Shown: positions 9,545 to 17,307 of the stretch, piece after piece | Position numbering within the stretch: position 1 is the stretch's first letter | Layout: the number at the start of each line of letters is the position of its first letter | NCBI GenBank assembly: GCA_011171075.1 | Contig: DUFD01000044.1 | Span: forward strand, 55,958-119,957 | DNA length: 64,000 nt | Direction of reading: 5' to 3' | From: Dehalococcoidia bacterium | GTDB lineage: Bacteria; Chloroflexota; Dehalococcoidia; Dehalococcoidales; Fen-1064 | Position numbers and translations under genes: made by a program | The notes under the pieces: model-generated | Told to the model about the DNA's origin: nothing | The model's input: only the letters and a program-made list of their open reading frames with translations | The model's database searches: none

Positions 9545-10303
9545 TTATTCCCAGCGGAAGAAGCGGGCGGATAATAATGCTGCTACCAGCATTATGCCAA
9601 CAACCGTAAGCGATGCTGGTGTGTTCCAGCCGAAGCCGAGCCAGGGGTCCTGCAGCATTAAGATGACATAACGCAGAGGCGTGGCGTCGGAAATCCAGTG
9701 CATTGCCTCTGTCATTACTTCGCGCGGTGGTCCGGCGCCAGATAGTAGCATCATTACAAAGAAGAGTATCAGTCCCAGGCCCTGTGCAGCACGTGTGGTT
9801 GGCAGTATTGCCCCGAGGAGAACGCCAAGGGCGGAGAAGCTTAGTACGCTCAGGACGAAAGCGGCCAGAACAAGCCCGGGTGACCTGGGAAGGGCCGCGC
9901 CGTAGGCTGGTATTGCAGTAGCCACGAGCAGGATGGTGCCCAGCATTGCGATGGCGAAACTGACGACTACCTGTGAGCCAAAGACCGTCCAGACAGACAT
10001 GGAAGAGGCGCGGAAACGGCGTAGCACACCCCGTTCACGATAAGCCGTCAGGTGTACCGGCAGGGCTACCACGCCAATAGAGGCGATAACCAAACCGATG
10101 TATGCTGGTATGTAGTAGTCTGTAGCGCCGACACCCCGGAAGATTTCCATGCCAGTTTCGGGATCAATTTCGGGTGTGTTGCCAAATACACCAGCCATTA
10201 CGAAGAGAAAAATGAGTGGCAGGACTAGAGTGAAGACCACAGTGATCGGCTCACGGATGAAGAGTTTGATTTCCACCCAGGTTAGCTTTGCCAGTATGCG
10301 CAT
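9545..10303 (-). CDS. ABC-2 type transporter permease (drug/multidrug type)
   Basis: Integral membrane subunit of an ABC exporter, 252 residues with about six hydrophobic segments: an N-terminal FIREPITVVFTLVLPLIF segment and a later block containing GVLLGAILPTTRAAQGLGLI, the arrangement of DrrB/NodJ-like ABC-2 permeases. It follows its ATPase with a 9-base gap. Substrate unknown; lipophilic drug or lipid export is the usual role of this type. Confidence 0.87.
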   Translation of the reverse strand: MRILAKLTWVEIKLFIREPITVVFTLVLPLIFLFVMAGVFGNTPEIDPETGMEIFRGVGATDYYIPAYIGLVIASIGVVALPVHLTAYRERGVLRRFRASSMSVWTVFGSQVVVSFAIAMLGTILLVATAIPAYGAALPRSPGLVLAAFVLSVLSFSALGVLLGAILPTTRAAQGLGLILFFVMMLLSGAGPPREVMTEAMHWISDATPLRYVILMLQDPWLGFGWNTPASLTVVGIMLVAALLSARFFRWE

Positions 10304-10312
10304 AGGTTCTCC

Positions 10313-11221
10313 CTAGTCATGGACACCGTGGCCGGTCAGCCTGAGGAACACATCCTCCAGCGTCGGTTGTTCAGTACGCAGGTCTGTCGGCGTGATACCG
10401 TGTTCCACGAGTGTGGCAGCCACCAGTGCCAGTACCGGCCCACTACCTTCCACTTCAATGCGTGGTCCGTGTCGGTCTACCCGGTGCACCTGTGGAATAT
10501 CCTCCAGCCAGGAAAGGTCAGCGACATCAGTGCTGAAGATGACACGGATATCACTGGTGTGGGTGGCTATCAGTCCCCGGGGTGAATCGAGCGCAATGAT
10601 TTTACCATTGTCCACCACGGCTACGCGGTCGCAGAGTTGCTCGGCTTCATCCATGAAGTGGGTCACCAGTAATACCGTGGTACCACGCTCACGGATGGCA
10701 CGGACCAGTTCCCAGGCTACCCTCCGACCGGCCGGGTCCAGGCCGGTGGTCATTTCATCCAGGAAAACGACCTCGGGGTTATTCACCAGCGCCAGGGCAA
10801 CGAACAGCCGTTGTCTCTGGCCTCCGGAAAGACTGGAGAATGATGCCCGGCGTTTATCGGTCAGGCCCCATTGCTCCATAAGTATCTGCCAGTCTGGTGA
10901 GTCAGGTACAATCGATGCGAACAGGTCGAGTGCTTCCCATACCCTGATGCGGTCGGGTAGAGCTGATTCCTGAAGCTGGCAGCCGATACGGCGCCGCAGC
11001 GTCACTGCCTCTGTTTGAGGGTCGAGGCCCAGCACCCTGAGATGTCCCGCATCGGGCTGACGCAGGTTTTGAAGACATTCAATCGTAGTTGTCTTACCGG
11101 CACCATTCGGGCCAAGCAGGCCAAAAATCTCTCCCTCTCTTACCTGGAAGGAAGCATCCGCTACGGCGACTGTAGTTCCGTATGTCTTTCTGAGGTGCTC
11201 GACCTCGATAACTGCTGTCAT
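10313..11221 (-). CDS. ABC transporter ATP-binding protein (DrrA-like)
   Basis: ATPase of the two-gene exporter. Walker A GPNGAGKTTTIE, signature LSGGQRQRLFVALAL, Walker B VVFLDEMTTGLDPAGRR (Met replaces the common Pro after LDE, as in many daunorubicin-resistance ATPases), then the DrrA-type C-terminal region ending TLEDVFLRLTGH. Length 302 is normal. Operon of two genes, no regulator nearby. Export of an antibiotic-like or lipid compound is inferred from family only. Confidence 0.9.
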   Translation of the reverse strand: MTAVIEVEHLRKTYGTTVAVADASFQVREGEIFGLLGPNGAGKTTTIECLQNLRQPDAGHLRVLGLDPQTEAVTLRRRIGCQLQESALPDRIRVWEALDLFASIVPDSPDWQILMEQWGLTDKRRASFSSLSGGQRQRLFVALALVNNPEVVFLDEMTTGLDPAGRRVAWELVRAIRERGTTVLLVTHFMDEAEQLCDRVAVVDNGKIIALDSPRGLIATHTSDIRVIFSTDVADLSWLEDIPQVHRVDRHGPRIEVEGSGPVLALVAATLVEHGITPTDLRTEQPTLEDVFLRLTGHGVHD

Positions 11222-11283
11222 TTCGCCAATGGTATCATTGTTGTATTCAGTCCGTCAATCTGCCGTCGCCATGGTATGAATGG

Positions 11284-11312
11284 TTGACACAAAGATTTTG
11301 ATGGTCTATCCT
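11284..11312 (+). promoter_or_regulatory. Promoter of plsY
   Basis: TTGACA (11284-11289), 17-base spacer, TATCCT (11307-11312). Predicted start near 11319, leader of about 28 bases before the GTG at 11347. Confidence 0.7.
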
Positions 11313-11346
11313 CATGGGGCAGAAATCAGGAGTTAGGGGTTGAAGC

Positions 11347-11970
11347 GTGGATGGTTTTTTAATTGCCCTGGCAATCATCATTGCCTATTTGCTTGGCTCA
11401 ATCCCTACCGCTTATATTGTGGCCCGACTACGAAAGGGCACCGACATCCGGGAAATGGGCACCCGGAATATGGGAGCGATGAATGTCTTCTATACCGTCG
11501 GTTTCTGGTGGGGGTTACTTGTCCTGATAACAGATGTCGGTAAGGGTGCTGCTGCCGTAGGTATTGCCATAGCTTTCGACGTACCGGAGCTGGTTGTGTT
11601 CATCACCGGGGTAACGGTAGTACTCGGCCATGCCTTCCCGGTGTTTCTGAGATTCCGCGGTGGTAAGGGTGGCGCAACATGTATCGGTGTCCTCTGTGTC
11701 CTGATGCCCTGGGGACTTCCGATTGCGTTTGGTATTTTCTGTATCCTATTGCTTATTACTCGTTTCCCCACACTAAGCTATAGTCTGGCTCTGATTACCT
11801 TTCTCTTTGTGGGCTGGTTAATCTACGACAGGTGGGAACTGGTTGTCTACTCGGCGGTTCTGCTGTTGATTCCACTGGTCAGGTATATTCCCCGAATCAA
11901 AGAAATGCGTGATAAAGCAGGTACTTGGGGACGTTTCTTTCGCCGCAGAAGCCTGGAAGACAGGTTGTAG
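11347..11970 (+). CDS. plsY: Glycerol-3-phosphate acyltransferase PlsY
   Basis: Membrane acyltransferase that moves an acyl group from acyl-phosphate to glycerol-3-phosphate, the first step of phospholipid synthesis. Family motifs are clear: LLGSIPTAYIVARL near the N-terminus, the GSxNMGAMN-like segment TRNMGAMNVF, and FLRFRGGKGGAT, the Gly/Lys-rich loop of the active site. Several hydrophobic segments, 207 residues. Start is GTG at 11347 with AGGGG about 9 bases upstream. Monocistronic, followed by a hairpin at 11987. Confidence 0.93.
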   Translation: MDGFLIALAIIIAYLLGSIPTAYIVARLRKGTDIREMGTRNMGAMNVFYTVGFWWGLLVLITDVGKGAAAVGIAIAFDVPELVVFITGVTVVLGHAFPVFLRFRGGKGGATCIGVLCVLMPWGLPIAFGIFCILLLITRFPTLSYSLALITFLFVGWLIYDRWELVVYSAVLLLIPLVRYIPRIKEMRDKAGTWGRFFRRRSLEDRL

Positions 11971-11986
11971 CCTTCTACAAGAAGAA

Positions 11987-12010
11987 AGCCGGAGACCCTT
12001 GTCTCCGGCT
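11987..12010 (-). terminator. Intrinsic terminator between plsY and the MaoC pair
   Basis: Perfect 10-base stem AGCCGGAGAC/GTCTCCGGCT with a 4-base loop. On the minus strand it is followed by TTCTTCTT, so it should stop the leftward MaoC transcript; the plus-strand side lacks a T run, though it may still help end plsY. Confidence 0.75.
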
Positions 12011-12081
12011 ATGTATTAAGTTCTCACCCCGAGTTGGATAGTCCGGGTTACTCAATTTACTGGATTCGGATACTGTAGTGA

Positions 12082-12513
12082 TTATCCCTTGGAGGGGAGA
12101 GCCACTGTTGCCGTACCCGGTGTCGTTTTCTCACCCTTGGAGTTCTCCAGCCAGATTTCACAGTCTACCAGGTGTTCGTCACCCTCGGTATATTTCTTGG
12201 TAACGGTGCCCTTGCAGGTGAGTGTATCGCCGGGAACATCCATGCCACGGTAACTGATTCCGTAGGTCTTAATCATGCCTTTCTCACCAACCCAGTCGCT
12301 CAGCAATTGTCCTATCCAGGCACTCTTCAGAGCCCCGTGAACAATGATACCGGGTAGCTGATTTCCAAGGGCAAAGTCCTTGTCATAGTGTATCTGATAA
12401 AAGTCTCCGGAAGCTCCGGCCCAGCGTACAAGCTGCTGCGGAGTGGGATTCTTCTCCAGCGGTGTTACATCGGTTCCTACGTCTACATCTTCCCAGTATA
12501 TTTGGTCTGCCAT
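12082..12513 (-). CDS. MaoC-like (R)-hydratase, hotdog fold
   Basis: Hotdog-fold acyl-CoA/ACP hydratase of 143 residues. The hydratase-2 motif is visible as AGASGDFYQIHYD with the catalytic Asp and His, followed by PGIIVHG. It lies directly downstream (28 bases) of a second MaoC-type gene that carries the FAS1-like N-terminal half. Such two-gene pairs usually form a heterodimer (compare HadA/HadB of mycobacteria), acting in fatty-acid or hydroxyacyl-CoA metabolism. The heterodimer role here is inference from the gene pair. Confidence 0.85.
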   Translation of the reverse strand: MADQIYWEDVDVGTDVTPLEKNPTPQQLVRWAGASGDFYQIHYDKDFALGNQLPGIIVHGALKSAWIGQLLSDWVGEKGMIKTYGISYRGMDVPGDTLTCKGTVTKKYTEGDEHLVDCEIWLENSKGEKTTPGTATVALPSKG

Positions 12514-12541
12514 TTATTCGCTCCTTTACGTTTCGTGAATG

Positions 12542-13009
12542 CTAGTAGCTGATGCCGGTACCGCGGGCCTTGGCAACAATCTCACCATCCTGGTTCTTAT
12601 AAACAGTCTCGTTGATGATGAAGAGCATCTTGCCGAGCCGACCCTCGCGTTCGCGCAACTCGGCCAGCCGGCTGACGGCGGTTATGGTGTCACCGGCCTG
12701 GACAGGTTTGAAGAAATCGTACTCATTGCCGCCATTAAGCATTCGTGTAAATGGGCTGCTGAATCCGCGTCGTGGACCTGCACCGGCCTTAACAGGGAAG
12801 GCATAGTTGCCAAGAAAGCCCGGGGGAGCGATGATACTCCGGTAACCCTTGCTCTTAGCGTATTCTTCGTCGCGGTAGAGAGGATTGAAGTCACCGATTG
12901 CCTCTGCCCACCTTCGGATTGGCTCTTTCTCAATTTCGTACACGGAGGGCTCCGATTCCACACCGATTGCGGCTTTCATTTCATCCGTGATTATTGAGTC
13001 TTCTGCCAT
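12542..13009 (-). CDS. MaoC-like dehydratase, FAS1-type N-terminal half
   Basis: 155-residue hotdog protein matching the FAS1-like dehydratase domain: an N-terminal helix (SEPSVYEIEKEPIRRWAEAI), then GDFNPLYRDEEYAKSKGYRS and APPGFL. In this half the catalytic Asp-His pair of the hydratase-2 motif is not conserved as in the partner (GDFNPLY), which fits a structural or substrate-binding subunit. First gene of the pair, with a TG-extended -10 promoter about 50 bases upstream and a GGAAGGAGG ribosome site. Confidence 0.83.
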   Translation of the reverse strand: MAEDSIITDEMKAAIGVESEPSVYEIEKEPIRRWAEAIGDFNPLYRDEEYAKSKGYRSIIAPPGFLGNYAFPVKAGAGPRRGFSSPFTRMLNGGNEYDFFKPVQAGDTITAVSRLAELREREGRLGKMLFIINETVYKNQDGEIVAKARGTGISY

Positions 13010-13055
13010 AGATAAGCCTCCTTCCTTTCACTCTTGTAGCCAATGTTCGCCTGAC

Positions 13056-13064
13056 ATTATAGCA
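13056..13064 (-). promoter_or_regulatory. Extended -10 promoter of the MaoC pair
   Basis: TGCTATAAT on the minus strand, a full extended -10 element (TGn-TATAAT). No convincing -35. Predicted start near 13049, leader about 40 bases. Confidence 0.65.
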
Positions 13065-13107
13065 CAAAACAAATCTTTTGTAGTAATAATATGTTCGGGT
13101 ACTGTTT

Positions 13108-13758
13108 CTATTTAAGTTTACTGACCAGCCAGTCCTTGAGGAGGTCGTGGAGTTCGTTATGGCACTCGCGGAGGAAGTGGCCGTTGTCCTCATAAATCAC
13201 CAGCTCTTTTGGCTCCCCGGCCCACTGGTATATCTGCCGCGAGCACTCAACAGACAGGTTCTGGTCGCGCTCACCGTGGACAAGCAGGAGTGGTTTCGGG
13301 GATAATCGGTCGACCGGGTGTGCCCCATAGGTCTGGCTGGAGAGTCCCACCACGGTCTTTACCTGTGGGCTGAGTACCCCGGCCTGAATAACTACCGCCC
13401 CGCCAAAAGAATGCCCCACAAGGCCGATGTTTTGTATGCCCTCCTGACTGAGGAAGTGTATCCCTATCAGCACGTCAAGAGCACACTCCGGAACGTATCC
13501 GGGAACACGGTAATCGAGCCGGAGAGAGGTTATCCCTTCAGTAACGAGTTCCTCGCTCAACTCTTTGAATATACCGAAGGATGGACCGTCGAGGCCACCG
13601 AGGGCACCACATACCCAGATAACGGCGGCTTCACCACTGGCGGGATGCAGGATGCAGCGGATGTCCCCTCGTGAAGTGCTGAGAACGACATCCGTTGTGG
13701 TGTCGTCCAGGGGCTTTGTCTTTACCTCAATTAGCCGTAAGGTTGGTTCGCCGGTCAT
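13108..13758 (-). CDS. Alpha/beta hydrolase
   Basis: 216-residue serine hydrolase of the alpha/beta fold. The nucleophile elbow is GHSFGGAVV; the acid and His are likely in LLLVHGERDQNLS and EDNGHFLRE. It lacks a lid domain and a signal peptide, so a small cytoplasmic esterase or acylhydrolase of the dienelactone-hydrolase/BAAT-like group is plausible. It sits alone between convergent-direction neighbours on the same strand. No substrate can be named. Confidence 0.8.
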   Translation of the reverse strand: MTGEPTLRLIEVKTKPLDDTTTDVVLSTSRGDIRCILHPASGEAAVIWVCGALGGLDGPSFGIFKELSEELVTEGITSLRLDYRVPGYVPECALDVLIGIHFLSQEGIQNIGLVGHSFGGAVVIQAGVLSPQVKTVVGLSSQTYGAHPVDRLSPKPLLLVHGERDQNLSVECSRQIYQWAGEPKELVIYEDNGHFLRECHNELHDLLKDWLVSKLK

Positions 13759-13808
13759 TTCTGTTAGATTATGCCTGCGGGCTTGAAAGGTGTCAACTGA
13801 TGGCCAGA

Positions 13809-15239
13809 CTACACTTCGTCTGTTCCCGTTAATCTACCACCGCGGACCCATGAGGCAATGATAGCAACACTGCAAACGATAGAAGCAATTAGAATGCTGT
13901 CCTGAAAGGCGTTAATCAGGGATAGTGTCTCCACCATATCCGGCATAAATTCTCCGGCGAGACGGGTGCTGTAAACGAGCTGGCGGGTAGTAAAGATGGC
14001 CCCGGCAATAGCCATACCGCTGGACATTCCTACCTGCCTTATAGTAGCAATCATGGCCGATCCGGTGCTGAGATTTTCTCTGGGTACCGAGCCCATAATC
14101 GAGCTATTGTTCGGCGAGGAGAACATTCCCAGGCCAAAACCGAGGATAACGAAGCGGAATAGTACATCCAGTGTAGTTGAGTCGGTACCGAGTCTGCTGA
14201 GCAGGAACAGGGCGAGGGCGATAAAGGTCATACCGGCAGTACACAGTATCCTTGTGCCTGTCTTGTCCGAGAGCCAGCCGCTTATCGGACCTACAATCAG
14301 GGTAGTTGAGGAAGTGACTGCGAAGAGCAACCCGGCCTGTGCAGCCGAACGCCCTATTCCTTCAATCAGGTAAAAAGGGGCGAGGAATGTATTGGCGGAT
14401 ATAGCGAGGAACATGATACCCATGCTGATAATGCCGCTGGCAAAGACGCGGTTTTTAAAAAGCTCCAGGTTGAGGATTGGTTGCGGAGTTTTTCTTTCGA
14501 TTAGTATAAATAAGACGAGCAATACCACCGTGCCAGCACACAGGGCGAGGGCGGGAACGGAGGTGAATCCCAGCCTGCCACCGAGGTTGAAGAATAGCAG
14601 CAGGCAGGAAAGCCCGCCGAAGAGGGTGCCGGAACCAGACCAGTCGAACTTCAACACAGTGCTGGTCTCCTTTTGCTCCCTGAGCAGTAGCAGGGCCATG
14701 ATTACGCCGATGATACCGACAGGCACTCGAATATAGAAGATAGAGCGCCAGTCCAGTGCGTCCAGCAGGAAACCACCCAGCACCGGCCCGCTCAGTAGCC
14801 CTGCAGAAACCACTGCTCCCAGGATACCAAGTGCCTTACCCCGCTCTTGGTCAGGGAAAACGTCGGTGACGATAGCATTGCTCAGGGCACCGGTCATGGA
14901 TGCGCCGACCGCCTGTAGAACCCGGGAAAGTATCAATTGGACGATGCTCTGCGATATCCAGCATAGTGCCAGGCCGGCGGTGAACACTGTCAGGCCGATG
15001 ATATAGACACGTTTCCTGCCAAACAGGTCCCCGAGCTTACCAACAGTAAGTACCAGGCCGACACTTACCAGGAGATAGGCAACCGTTACCCAGAGTACTA
15101 CCGACGGTTCTGTATCAAAGACCTCGCTTAGTCTCGGCAGGGATATATTGACGATACTGGCGTCCAGGGTGGCCATGAACGTTCCGATGGACACCGTCAG
15201 TAGCGCCAGCCATTTGTACGAGCGTTCTGAAACCTGCAT
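13809..15239 (-). CDS. MFS multidrug efflux transporter, DHA2 family (14 TM)
   Basis: Proton-coupled efflux pump of the EmrB/QacA type. About 14 hydrophobic segments over 476 residues; the N-terminal DHA2 signature GTFMATLDASIVNISLPRLS (motif D1) and the GKLGDLFGRKRVY motif A loop are present, as is GALSNAIVTDVFPDQERGKA. I use the ATG at 15239 (MQVSERSYKW); a GTG five codons upstream (15254) is possible. No TetR/MarR regulator is adjacent. Substrate unknown. Confidence 0.9.
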   Translation of the reverse strand: MQVSERSYKWLALLTVSIGTFMATLDASIVNISLPRLSEVFDTEPSVVLWVTVAYLLVSVGLVLTVGKLGDLFGRKRVYIIGLTVFTAGLALCWISQSIVQLILSRVLQAVGASMTGALSNAIVTDVFPDQERGKALGILGAVVSAGLLSGPVLGGFLLDALDWRSIFYIRVPVGIIGVIMALLLLREQKETSTVLKFDWSGSGTLFGGLSCLLLFFNLGGRLGFTSVPALALCAGTVVLLVLFILIERKTPQPILNLELFKNRVFASGIISMGIMFLAISANTFLAPFYLIEGIGRSAAQAGLLFAVTSSTTLIVGPISGWLSDKTGTRILCTAGMTFIALALFLLSRLGTDSTTLDVLFRFVILGFGLGMFSSPNNSSIMGSVPRENLSTGSAMIATIRQVGMSSGMAIAGAIFTTRQLVYSTRLAGEFMPDMVETLSLINAFQDSILIASIVCSVAIIASWVRGGRLTGTDEV

Positions 15240-15487
15240 TAGTCTTAATATCACACAATAAAGGCTTCAGTATTTAAAAAGCAAGTAGACCCTGCACCAG
15301 TTACCTTACTGTCCAAGTGTATTGTAATACTATAGCGTAGAGGAGCGTGGTTTTGACAGGTGATGCTCATCTTGAGGCAGCACCGAACTGTCATCGTGGT
15401 TGCCTTATTACGAATGGAAGACCATATGTGAGTGAATCATGGATGCATGCGCTGAACTGCGTTAGGATGAGTTCGTTACTAACTGGT

Positions 15488-16111
15488 TCAGTTTATCAGG
15501 TCCATCTCCTTAAGCCTGAGCCACATGGTCGACGTGGGTACGTCGAAGGCTATCGCCATCCCGTCTACATCACTGAGCTCCAACCATTGCTCTCTCACGC
15601 GCTCCTGGGGCATGAGGACGCATATGGCAAAGTAATCGGCCAGCAATTCGTTGAAGGAACCCTGGTTACCCCCTCTTTGTTTGAATTTAGGGGTCTGGCA
15701 ACAGTTATGAGCGATAATGTGGAAGGCCTCATGGAACAGAGTAAACCGTTTCCGAGATGGAGATATTGCGTCCGATACCTGTATTACCCAACCATCCGGC
15801 ATATACCAGGTAGCCGCATAGCAAGCTCGGAGGTCAAGGGGACGTACTTCAATGGGATGCTCTTCGCTGGCCAGTTCGATGAGATTGGTCGGCACTGGTA
15901 GTTCATCGGCCCTGTTACGCCCGAACTTGTGTTCCGCCAGCCTCTCGACATGCTGCATTATCTCTCCACCGCATGGCTTCACCTGGTGAAAGTCATCCGG
16001 GAGGAAATGGTCATCACTGTTAATCAGCTGGTTGAACCTGTCCTTATCTGTGTCAGGACAGTAGCCACCGCTCAGTCGGGCAGAGCAACTACTGAACTGA
16101 GGACAGTGCAT
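15488..16111 (-). CDS. ImmA/IrrE-family metallo-endopeptidase
   Basis: Zinc protease of the M78-like group that cleaves or inactivates a partner XRE repressor in mobile elements and stress systems. The HExxH site is His127-Glu128-x-x-His131 (LFHEAFHIIAH), and the downstream NELLADYFAICVLMP is the family's third-ligand segment. The ATG at 16111 lies 43 bases after the stop of the XRE gene; the frame is open further upstream to 16210 but that would overlap the XRE gene. Regulator then ImmA in one operon is the classic order. Whether it acts as an anti-repressor or as the toxin of a toxin-antitoxin-like pair is not decidable here. Confidence 0.85.
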   Translation of the reverse strand: MHCPQFSSCSARLSGGYCPDTDKDRFNQLINSDDHFLPDDFHQVKPCGGEIMQHVERLAEHKFGRNRADELPVPTNLIELASEEHPIEVRPLDLRACYAATWYMPDGWVIQVSDAISPSRKRFTLFHEAFHIIAHNCCQTPKFKQRGGNQGSFNELLADYFAICVLMPQERVREQWLELSDVDGMAIAFDVPTSTMWLRLKEMDLIN

Positions 16112-16154
16112 CCCATTACCAGCGCTCAGATAAGACCAGAGTTGAGTTTCCCAA

Positions 16155-16541
16155 TTAGAGGCTTTGCTTGCCAAGCCTCTTCTCTCTCCGGCGCTCGATG
16201 AGATCTTCAATCATTATGATGATGTCCTCATCGAGTTCGTTGGGATACTTCAGCTGGGCATACTCTCTGAATTCCGGCCACTCAGAGGTCGGCGACTGCT
16301 TGATTTCTGGCAGGTGGCCGGACATGGAAAGTATCTTCTCCACGGAGACACCACTGTAGGCGGCCAGCTTGCGACAGGAGGCGGTGCTGGGGACGTCCTC
16401 ACCAGAGAGCCAACGGCCAACCGTAGGGTGGCTAACACCCACGTCATGGGCTAGCTGGCTCGGGAGACGTCGACGGCGTTTCATCAGGTTTTCGAGGAAT
16501 GTGACTAACTGGGGCGCTGCTTTGTTATTTAAAGTACTCAT
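16155..16541 (-). CDS. XRE-family HTH transcriptional regulator
   Basis: Small DNA-binding repressor, 128 residues from the ATG at 16541. The helix-turn-helix is LPSQLAHDVGVSHPTVGRWL with GEDVPSTASCRKLAAYSGVS after it, a Cro/CI-type domain. The predicted transcription start coincides with the ATG, so translation is probably leaderless; a 12-codon upstream extension would need a TTG at 16577 that lies inside the promoter. The palindrome at 16572-16593 overlaps its -35 and is the likely autoregulatory operator. Pairs with the ImmA-type protease downstream. Confidence 0.85.
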   Translation of the reverse strand: MSTLNNKAAPQLVTFLENLMKRRRRLPSQLAHDVGVSHPTVGRWLSGEDVPSTASCRKLAAYSGVSVEKILSMSGHLPEIKQSPTSEWPEFREYAQLKYPNELDEDIIIMIEDLIERRREKRLGKQSL

Positions 16542-16547
16542 ATGTAT

Positions 16548-16577
16548 ATTATAAATGAAAGAATATATTTTTTGCAA
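16548..16577 (-). promoter_or_regulatory. Promoter of the XRE-ImmA operon
   Basis: TATAAT on the minus strand (16548-16553) with TTGCAA (16572-16577) 18 bases upstream. The predicted start is about 16541, the A of the ATG. The -35 lies inside the palindromic operator. Confidence 0.65.
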
Positions 16578-16593
16578 AACCTAAGTTTTGCAA
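16572..16593. promoter_or_regulatory. Palindromic operator for the XRE regulator
   Basis: Perfect inverted repeat with 9-base arms, TTGCAAAAC-CTAA-GTTTTGCAA. It overlaps the -35 of the XRE promoter, the position expected for a repressor site. It is not placed or followed by a T run as a terminator would be. Confidence 0.7.
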
Positions 16594-16659
16594 TAGTTTC
16601 TCTGTCGGTGTTGACTTGGTTTCTACCTATGTCTCCGAGTATTCTCCACCAAACAGCGA

Positions 16660-16839
16660 CTAATATGTCTCGTCTTCGAAATCTATAACTGCAGTTATTG
16701 GTTTCCTGACGACATTAAGCTCCTTCAGCTCAAGCCGATAACCGCACATAAGACATTGCTGGTACCAGCCGTCTACATCCTTGTCTATGTATGTATCTCC
16801 CCCGCAGCGGGGACAGTCCTTCAATCTCCAGGTTACCAT
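16660..16839 (-). CDS. Small zinc-ribbon protein
   Basis: 59-residue protein with one rubredoxin/zinc-ribbon knuckle pair: CPRCGGD and CLMCGYR, 18 residues between them. The ATG at 16839 is preferred because AAGGGGGTG sits 6 bases before it; an ATG at 16860 in frame has a poorer site. The C-terminus (VVRKPITAVIDFEDETY) is acidic and unlike known domains. A near-perfect promoter (TATAAT at 16889) with a Crp/Fnr-type site centred 41.5 bases above the predicted start links it to the regulator at 17308. Function unknown; a redox or metal-handling accessory is only a guess. Confidence 0.75.
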   Translation of the reverse strand: MVTWRLKDCPRCGGDTYIDKDVDGWYQQCLMCGYRLELKELNVVRKPITAVIDFEDETY

Positions 16840-16888
16840 CTGCTTCACCCCCTTCCACATGCACCCACACCCTTTTAGGAACTACTTA

Positions 16889-16894
16889 ATTATA
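16889..16894 (-). promoter_or_regulatory. -10 element of the zinc-ribbon gene
   Basis: Consensus TATAAT on the minus strand with no recognisable -35; predicted start about 16882. The missing -35 and the activator site centred at 16923.5 (position -41.5) fit a class II activated promoter. Confidence 0.65.
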
Positions 16895-16916
16895 AATGTG
16901 CCAGGAAGCATCGTAT

Positions 16917-16930
16917 GTGACATAAGTCTC
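16917..16930. promoter_or_regulatory. Crp/Fnr-type binding site A
   Basis: GTGAC-ATAA-GTCTC, a 5-4-5 inverted repeat with one mismatch. The flanked version CGTATGTGACATAAGT (16912-16927) matches site C on the other strand at 15 of 16 positions. Confidence 0.65.
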
Positions 16931-17018
16931 GTTCGGGGGGATAGTGTTACGTTTGAGGATAAATACAATCAGCAATCAGCGAATATAGTTAGAGGCTGGT
17001 CTGGCCGGAAAAAGTCTT

Positions 17019-17228
17019 CTAGACTTCGTTATCAAAAACTATTTCGTAGGCGCATATTATGGCATTGCTGGGGCAGACAAGCTCGCACATGGTGCACCAA
17101 CCGCAATCATCGGTTTCGATAATAGTAATTCTGTTACTGGTCATCACAATAGCCCCACATTGGCATACACTTACACACAGACCGCAGCAGTCGCACTTTG
17201 CCAGGTCAAGTTTAGGCATTTCAAGCAA
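17019..17228 (-). CDS. 2[4Fe-4S] ferredoxin-like protein
   Basis: 69-residue electron carrier with two complete cluster motifs: Cys12-x2-Cys15-x2-Cys18-x3-Cys22 and Cys42-x2-Cys45-x2-Cys48-x3-Cys52-Pro. Cys14, Cys24 and Cys59 are additional. The first motif lacks the usual Pro after its last Cys (CQCGA), so cluster potentials may differ. Start TTG at 17228 has GGAGAG 6 bases upstream; an ATG at 17219 lacks that spacing. A Crp/Fnr-type site lies about 42 bases above a possible start. Redox partner unknown. Confidence 0.85.
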   Translation of the reverse strand: MLEMPKLDLAKCDCCGLCVSVCQCGAIVMTSNRITIIETDDCGWCTMCELVCPSNAIICAYEIVFDNEV

Positions 17229-17247
17229 TTTACTCTCTCCAGGTTCA

Positions 17248-17253
17248 ACTTTA
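17248..17253 (-). promoter_or_regulatory. -10 candidate of the ferredoxin gene
   Basis: TAAAGT on the minus strand, chosen because it keeps the same distance (about 30 bases from site centre to hexamer) as the other two promoters of the cluster. TATAAG at 17266-17271 is an alternative, which would place the site over the promoter core and imply repression instead. Confidence 0.45.
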
Positions 17254-17276
17254 TCCTCTGCGTCACTTATATGTCT

Positions 17277-17290
17277 GTGACATTTGTCTC
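17277..17290. promoter_or_regulatory. Crp/Fnr-type binding site B
   Basis: GTGAC-ATTT-GTCTC, same 5-4-5 layout as site A, upstream of the ferredoxin gene and just below the end of the regulator gene. Confidence 0.6.
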
Positions 17291-17307
17291 ACTGCAGACG
17301 TGCTAAA

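Noticed and set aside
15347..15901. 184-codon open frame on the plus strand
   Set aside because: Overlaps the ImmA-type gene, whose HExxH motif and operon position are convincing; the plus frame has no recognisable motif. The gap 15240-15487 shows nothing else.
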